DNA of 64,000 nt from Rhodothermales bacterium (GTDB taxonomy: Bacteria > Bacteroidota > Rhodothermia > Rhodothermales > Bin80): positions 2,440,501 through 2,504,500 of the forward strand of contig CATQHT010000003.1 of NCBI GenBank assembly GCA_958296045.1, written 5' to 3'. The notes beneath the pieces are model-generated. The model saw only the letters and a program-made list of their open reading frames with translations. It had not been told where the DNA came from and searched no databases. This document shows, one piece after another, positions 59,711 through 64,000 of the stretch. Position 1 is the stretch's first letter, and each line of letters begins with the position of its first letter. Made by a program: the position numbers and the translations under genes.

Positions 59711-60166
59711 CGGTTTGTGACAGTTGGGCGTTTCTCGCTGGGGTGCCGCTGGATGCGGTGGTGGGGTACCTGTGCAGCGGAATGGTGGTGACGCGCAGTG
59801 TACATGGGCGGCGGTAATACGGTACGCTATGTGACACTACAACCAGCAATAATACTGGTTGAATCCTTCAGGCTCTTGTGGCGAGATCAGGGCCCGACGA
59901 TGGGGCAGGGTTTGCACCACCGACAACAGGGGTGGCCGGAAGTCGCTGAATCTGGAGGCGTGGTGTAGCGCTCGTCGACTGTACTTACCCCATGGAGGAG
60001 CACCACGCTGGCGAGTGAAAGATAACCTATCGTAAACCGTGGCCGCATGCGGGTGACAGGTTGGTGGTCCTATCAGGGCAACAGAAACGAGCACGAGCGG
60101 ATGATTGTTGTAGGTGGGCTGCTCCACCTATGGTTCTGGAAGGCGACGATGTGCGGCAGGACGGGT
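59711..60166. other. Gene-free convergent spacer
   Basis: About 455 bases between the T9SS gene terminator and the 3' end of thiL. It has a short hairpin ACCAG/CTGGT with an 8-base loop at about 59840 that could serve the minus-strand operon. No credible gene. Confidence 0.5.
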
Positions 60167-61174
60167 CTACGACTGGAAGTGTTCCCATCCCTTGCGCGGC
60201 AGCGGGGTAAGCATGCGCGCTGCGCTCAGTAACAGCACGCCTTGCTGCGCGGCCGCTGCGCGCCCGACAGGGACAAACGTGCGTGGATCCAACACAGCAA
60301 GCAAGTGCCTCGGAGCGGAAAACAAGAGCTCGTAGTCCTCACCCCAATACAGCGCGTAGTCGAGCGCGTGCTCGTCCATAAGCGGAGCTACCATAGCGGC
60401 GGCCTCGGCTATTGGCACCAACGCTGCTTCAACGATCGCACCACAGCGGCTGGCGTTGCACAGGTTGTAAATTTCCGTCGCCAGACCGTCGGAAATGTCC
60501 GTGAGTGCTGTAGGCCGAAAGCCCCGCTTGTGCCAATCCAGTACAACATCCATCCGGGCGGCTGGGTCACAGTGCGCGCTGAGCGCCGCCTCAGCGGCTG
60601 GCAGGCCGTCACCTGCTCCGGTCAGAATGCAGCGCAGGCCGGCGTGAGAAGCGCCGAGGTGGCCTGTCACACACAGGAGGTCGCCCGGACGGGCACCGCT
60701 GCGGTAGGCGACCTGATCTGAGTGAGCTTCCCCAGTCACGGTGACAGAGATTGTGAGGGTAGGAGATCGTGTAGTATCGCCCCCTACCAATGCTACGCCA
60801 TAGTCACGGGCGCGCGCTCTGAGGCCAGCATACAGCGCCTCTACGGCAGCGACCTCCATATCCGGGGGTGCACACAGCGCCACCAGCGCAGAGCGCGGTA
60901 TGCCATTCATCGCGAGAATATCGCTCACAGCTGATGCCATAGCTTTGCGGCCGACCATGTGCCATGGCATGTGACCCGGCAAGAAATGCTCACCCCCCAC
61001 CATGGTGTCTACGGTGAGAAGAAGCACGCGCCCGTCTCCCATATCCAAAGCGGCGGCATCATCGCCAATGCCTTGAAGAACGCCTGCGTAGGCTGGCAGC
61101 ATAGCCTTTAGGCGATCGAGCATTCCGGCTTCGCCCACCCCCCTGAGTGTCGCAGAGCGCTCTACGGACGACAT
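60167..61174 (-). CDS. thiL: Thiamine-monophosphate kinase
   Basis: A 335-residue PurM/ThiL-fold ATPase, start ATG 61174 (MSSVERSATLRGVG), overlapping the anmK end by 13 bases. Motifs are GIGDDAAALD, TVDTMVGGEHF, GRKAMASAVSDILAM, LVGGDTTRSP and LTDISDGLATE. It phosphorylates thiamine phosphate to the diphosphate cofactor. Length is normal. Confidence 0.92.
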   Translation of the reverse strand: MSSVERSATLRGVGEAGMLDRLKAMLPAYAGVLQGIGDDAAALDMGDGRVLLLTVDTMVGGEHFLPGHMPWHMVGRKAMASAVSDILAMNGIPRSALVALCAPPDMEVAAVEALYAGLRARARDYGVALVGGDTTRSPTLTISVTVTGEAHSDQVAYRSGARPGDLLCVTGHLGASHAGLRCILTGAGDGLPAAEAALSAHCDPAARMDVVLDWHKRGFRPTALTDISDGLATEIYNLCNASRCGAIVEAALVPIAEAAAMVAPLMDEHALDYALYWGEDYELLFSAPRHLLAVLDPRTFVPVGRAAAAQQGVLLLSAARMLTPLPRKGWEHFQS

Positions 61175-62343
61175 ATCTTGCCAAGGATGGCAGCCCGCTG
61201 CGCGCCGGTCGACGAAGGTATGCCCGTGGCATAGCCGCACATCGTCTCGTGGGCAAGCACGGCAAAACAGAGCGCCTCTTTAGCATCAGGGCTGATGCCG
61301 AAGGCGTCACTAGACGTGACGGGCACCGGTGCAAGCGCTTCGCGCAACATGCGCATCAGTGTCCTGTTATGGCATCCTCCACCCGCAACAATCAAGATAT
61401 CCAAGGGCAGTGGACAACGTGACCGTATAAGGGTCTGGCATGCCTGTGCGACAGACCGGGCTGTTAAGGCGGTAGCGGTTGCCATAATGTCAGCCACCGC
61501 GAGTCCGCGGCATGCATCAATCAAGCGCTCCACATACGCGGGACCGAAGTAGGCGCGCCCCGTGGACTTGGGCGGCAGGCGGCGAAAATAAGGGTCCTGC
61601 AGCAGCACGCACAGCACGGCCTTGGAAGGGCGACCCTGGGCGGCTATCGCGCCATCCTGATCAAACGGCTGGCCCAGGAGGCGCGCAGCGAGCGCATCAA
61701 TCACCATATTGCCACAGCCCGTATCGAACGCAATCACATCTCTGAGTCCGCCGCCAGCGGGGAGGATTGTTAGGTTTGCTATGCCGCCCACATTAAGCAG
61801 CCCGCGCGTCATGTGCGCATCCCCAAATGCTATCCAGTCAAAGTAGGGCACCAGCGGAGCACCCTGGCCGCCCAAGGCCATATCCGCCATACGAAAGTCC
61901 CCAACGACCGGCATGCCCAACAGGTTAGCCAGCACGGACGGATCACCGATCTGGAGCGTGGAGCGGATCGCCAAGCCGGCGCAGTCTTCAGTCCGAGGCA
62001 CATGGCGTACCGTCTGCCCATGCGATCCAATAAGGTCCAGCGTCGCTGTCTGGACTTGATCCATGGCCGTGCGAATGCAATCTGCAAAGACGTGAGCCAG
62101 GCGCACATTGAGTTGGGATAGCTGTACCACTGAAAAGGCGTCTGCGGTCGCGGCCTCCATAAGGAGTGTGCGGAGCGTGCGCGGATACGGCGTAGAATGG
62201 AAAGCCAGTTGGGTGACATCCATGGCCTTGCCGTGCCCTGTCAGACGCGCGATAGCGACATCCACGCCATCGAGCGAGGTACCACTCATCACTCCCGCCA
62301 CAAGTCGCTGATGGCGCTCAAAGGAGGCAGCCGCGCATTTCAT
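61162..62343 (-). CDS. anmK: Anhydro-N-acetylmuramic acid kinase
   Basis: A 393-residue ASKHA-fold kinase of peptidoglycan recycling; converts 1,6-anhydro-MurNAc to MurNAc-6-phosphate. Motifs are GVMSGTSLDGVDVAIARL, GSHGQTVRHVP, FRMADMALGGQGAPL, NVGGIANLTI and FDTGCGNMVIDAL. It is coupled by ATGA to the preceding TPR gene and overlaps thiL. Confidence 0.94.
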   Translation of the reverse strand: MKCAAASFERHQRLVAGVMSGTSLDGVDVAIARLTGHGKAMDVTQLAFHSTPYPRTLRTLLMEAATADAFSVVQLSQLNVRLAHVFADCIRTAMDQVQTATLDLIGSHGQTVRHVPRTEDCAGLAIRSTLQIGDPSVLANLLGMPVVGDFRMADMALGGQGAPLVPYFDWIAFGDAHMTRGLLNVGGIANLTILPAGGGLRDVIAFDTGCGNMVIDALAARLLGQPFDQDGAIAAQGRPSKAVLCVLLQDPYFRRLPPKSTGRAYFGPAYVERLIDACRGLAVADIMATATALTARSVAQACQTLIRSRCPLPLDILIVAGGGCHNRTLMRMLREALAPVPVTSSDAFGISPDAKEALCFAVLAHETMCGYATGIPSSTGAQRAAILGKICRP

Positions 62344-62822
62344 GCGGATCCTGAGCCCGCTTTCTCGCGCATGCGGCGGGCTTGCTGCAAAAGGCGAGAG
62401 GCGCGATCTGGATGCTGGGCGGCAAGCTTCTCATAGATGTTGGCAGCCGCAGAAAAGTTTTGTTGGGCCGCCAGGATGCGCGCCCACGTCTCGGTGACCA
62501 CCTCGTAGTCACTAAGCGAGGGATCCAGCGTATCGTCAAGGTCCTCCGTGATCGGGACTTCGCCCGTAGAGGACTGCATATCCGCAAGGATGCGGTCCAC
62601 ATCCGCGGGCTCGTTCGCCCTGGAAGAATGCCGCTCCGCTGCAAGCCAAGGGCGCGAAGCCTCTGACCACCTGGAAAGCTCTTCCAGCGCGTGACCTAGC
62701 AAGTACAGTGCGGGTACATGATCTGGACGGTCCCTGACTATCTCGGAAAGCATATCCACCGCATCGGAGGCATGTCCCGACTCAATAAGGGCTATGGCAT
62801 GGGCCAGAGACGAAGCGGTCAT
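62340..62822 (-). CDS. TPR-like protein
   Basis: A 160-residue all-helical protein. Two TPR-like units are visible (ALIESGHASDAVDMLSEIVRDRPDH then ALYLLGHALEELSRWSEA, shortened here; and FSAAANIYEKLAAQHPDRA at the C-terminus), separated by an acidic linker (EDLDDTLDPSLSDYE). No signal peptide. Function unknown; operonic with anmK and the glycosyltransferase. Confidence 0.6.
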   Translation of the reverse strand: MTASSLAHAIALIESGHASDAVDMLSEIVRDRPDHVPALYLLGHALEELSRWSEASRPWLAAERHSSRANEPADVDRILADMQSSTGEVPITEDLDDTLDPSLSDYEVVTETWARILAAQQNFSAAANIYEKLAAQHPDRASRLLQQARRMREKAGSGSA

Positions 62823-62838
62823 AGCTCAAAGGTTGTGC

Positions 62839-64000
62839 TTAGCGCATGCGCAGAATCTGCAGAACGTTCCACCCTGTCACGTACGAGAACGCCAAAGCAA
62901 ACAGCGCTTGGAAAGGCAGGGCGGCCCACGCACCCTGTAAAAGTAACAAGATAAAGCCAGTCACCGACCAGGCTGCCAAGAGCGCCTCCCCTGCCATCAC
63001 CAGACCAGCCCCGCGAATCGCGTAACGCGACATCCACCATGGCGTGTCCGTATGCTTCGGGGTTCGCTCAAAAGGCGTCCGTTGCTGACGGAGGGCCTGC
63101 CAGATGGCCCGCGTGTTGGAAAGCGCCATCCCCATCGTGCCGGCCATCACCACAGGAAAAACCAATAGGCGCCGGCCCCAGTCTGGATACAGCTCGCGCT
63201 GCGCTATCAGCTGTGCCAGAAAAAAGCCGAGCAGCCCGGTAAGGCTGAGTCCCATAACGGCAAAATACCACTGTCCAGGTCCCAGCCCGATGTGCTCCAT
63301 CAGAAGCAACGGCGCGTGAAGCACGGCGACAATCAGCAAACACGGATACACCACATGTGCCGTCAGGTGCAGTGTGCCCTCCATCTTGACGGACCAGCGC
63401 AAATCGCGGGCACGCCACAGCGGCGCCAGAAGCTGCATAGCGGTTTCTGCGGTGCCCTTGGTCCAACGAAACTGCTGGGCGCGCCAAGCGCTCATGTCTT
63501 GTGGCAGCTCCGCGGGAGCTTCCACGCTGTTCATATAACGAAAGCGCCAGCCCTTGAGCTGGGCACGGTAGCTGAGGTCCAGGTCCTCAGTTAAGGTGGT
63601 GCTCCGCCAGCCTCCAGCGTCATCAATGCAGGCGCGGCGCCACAGGCCAGCGGTCCCGTTGAAGCTCATAAAGTAGCGGCCGGCATGACGTGCGGCCTGC
63701 TCCAGGGCAAAATGGCCGTCCAGAGCGAATGCCTGAATGCGCGTAAGGCTGGACATTCGGGCATTTAGGTGCCCCCATCGCGCCTGAACCATACCCACCG
63801 TGGCGTCACTGAAGATCGACACCGTGCGCCGCAAAAAGTCGGGGCGCGGGACGAAGTCCGCGTCAAAGACGGCGATGAGGGCGCTGCGGCTCTGGCCGAG
63901 CCCATGCGCCAGCGCGCCAGCCTTGTAGCCTGTGCGTTCTTTGCGCTGAATGTGGCGGATTACCAGCCCGCGCGCAGACCATTCATGCACCGCGCGCTGA
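62839..64000 (-). CDS. Processive family 2 glycosyltransferase, membrane-bound, 5' end outside the window
   Basis: At least 386 residues; the frame runs off the window end. Catalytic features of BcsA-like GT2 enzymes are AVFDADFVPRPDFL (DxD), TLTEDLDLSYRAQLKGW (catalytic-base Asp region) and AWRAQQFRWTKGTAET (QxxRW). At least four membrane helices follow (for example VYPCLLIVAVLHAPLLL). Probably makes or modifies an exported polysaccharide. The GTG at 63990 is only an internal start; the N-terminal domain is missing. Confidence 0.87.
   Translation of the reverse strand, partial: QRAVHEWSARGLVIRHIQRKERTGYKAGALAHGLGQSRSALIAVFDADFVPRPDFLRRTVSIFSDATVGMVQARWGHLNARMSSLTRIQAFALDGHFALEQAARHAGRYFMSFNGTAGLWRRACIDDAGGWRSTTLTEDLDLSYRAQLKGWRFRYMNSVEAPAELPQDMSAWRAQQFRWTKGTAETAMQLLAPLWRARDLRWSVKMEGTLHLTAHVVYPCLLIVAVLHAPLLLMEHIGLGPGQWYFAVMGLSLTGLLGFFLAQLIAQRELYPDWGRRLLVFPVVMAGTMGMALSNTRAIWQALRQQRTPFERTPKHTDTPWWMSRYAIRGAGLVMAGEALLAAWSVTGFILLLLQGAWAALPFQALFALAFSYVTGWNVLQILRMR

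Noticed and set aside
59837..60127. A 96-codon minus-strand frame after the T9SS gene
   Set aside because: No motif, no neighbour coupling and low-complexity composition; treated as spacer.

Overview
The window looks like a chromosome segment from a Rhodothermales/Balneolales-type member of the Bacteroidota-Rhodothermota group. The evidence is a 1,982-residue secreted protein ending in a type IX secretion (T9SS) sorting domain, DUF3078 and DUF5117-type metalloprotease families, an atpD-atpC pair without the rest of the ATP synthase operon, and few Shine-Dalgarno sites. The assignment rests on protein families only. I found no rRNA, tRNA or CRISPR array.

Layout: 0-15 kb is ordinary chromosome: an IorAB-type molybdenum hydroxylase (minus), an IS4-like element with a dead transposase, a 1.4-kb gene-free stretch, an MlaC-like lipid carrier, a glycosyltransferase, a recJ - M14 peptidase - membrane glycosidase-like operon (minus) and an MFS transporter. 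From 15 to 47.7 kb is a mobile-element-rich defence island. From 47.7 to 64 kb it is ordinary again: DUF3078 - atpC - atpD (minus), a zinc metalloprotease, the giant T9SS protein, then thiL - anmK - TPR - family 2 glycosyltransferase (minus).

The island holds two sulfur-based DNA modification clusters facing away from each other. Cluster 1 (minus, 32.3 to 19.9 kb) was a seven-gene, translationally coupled operon: cysteine desulfurase (DndA-type), DndC sulfurtransferase, a DUF262/DUF1524 HNH protein (SspE/GmrSD-like), an SNF2 helicase, two ParB-like proteins and a metallo-beta-lactamase-fold nuclease-like protein. I see no DndD or DndE. Cluster 2 (plus, 38.0 to 47.25 kb) is a GIY-YIG protein, a DndB-like DGQHR protein, SspB (DUF4007), SspC ATPase, SspD PP-loop protein and an SspA-type cysteine desulfurase. 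Both are damaged: a 295-bp MITE splits the HNH gene, the SNF2 gene has a frameshift and an amber codon, an IS21-family element cuts the tail of the second parB gene, and sspB has an ochre codon at position 58. Removing each insertion and one target duplication restores an open frame exactly, so these are recent losses in a formerly complete system.

Mobile elements: three IS4-like copies (9-bp target duplications in two), two 2,111-bp IS1634-like copies nested in other elements, a 295-bp internally deleted derivative, an IS21-family element carrying a 302-bp tandem repeat, and an IS256-like element encoding, besides its transposase, a coupled paralogue in which all three DDE catalytic residues are replaced.
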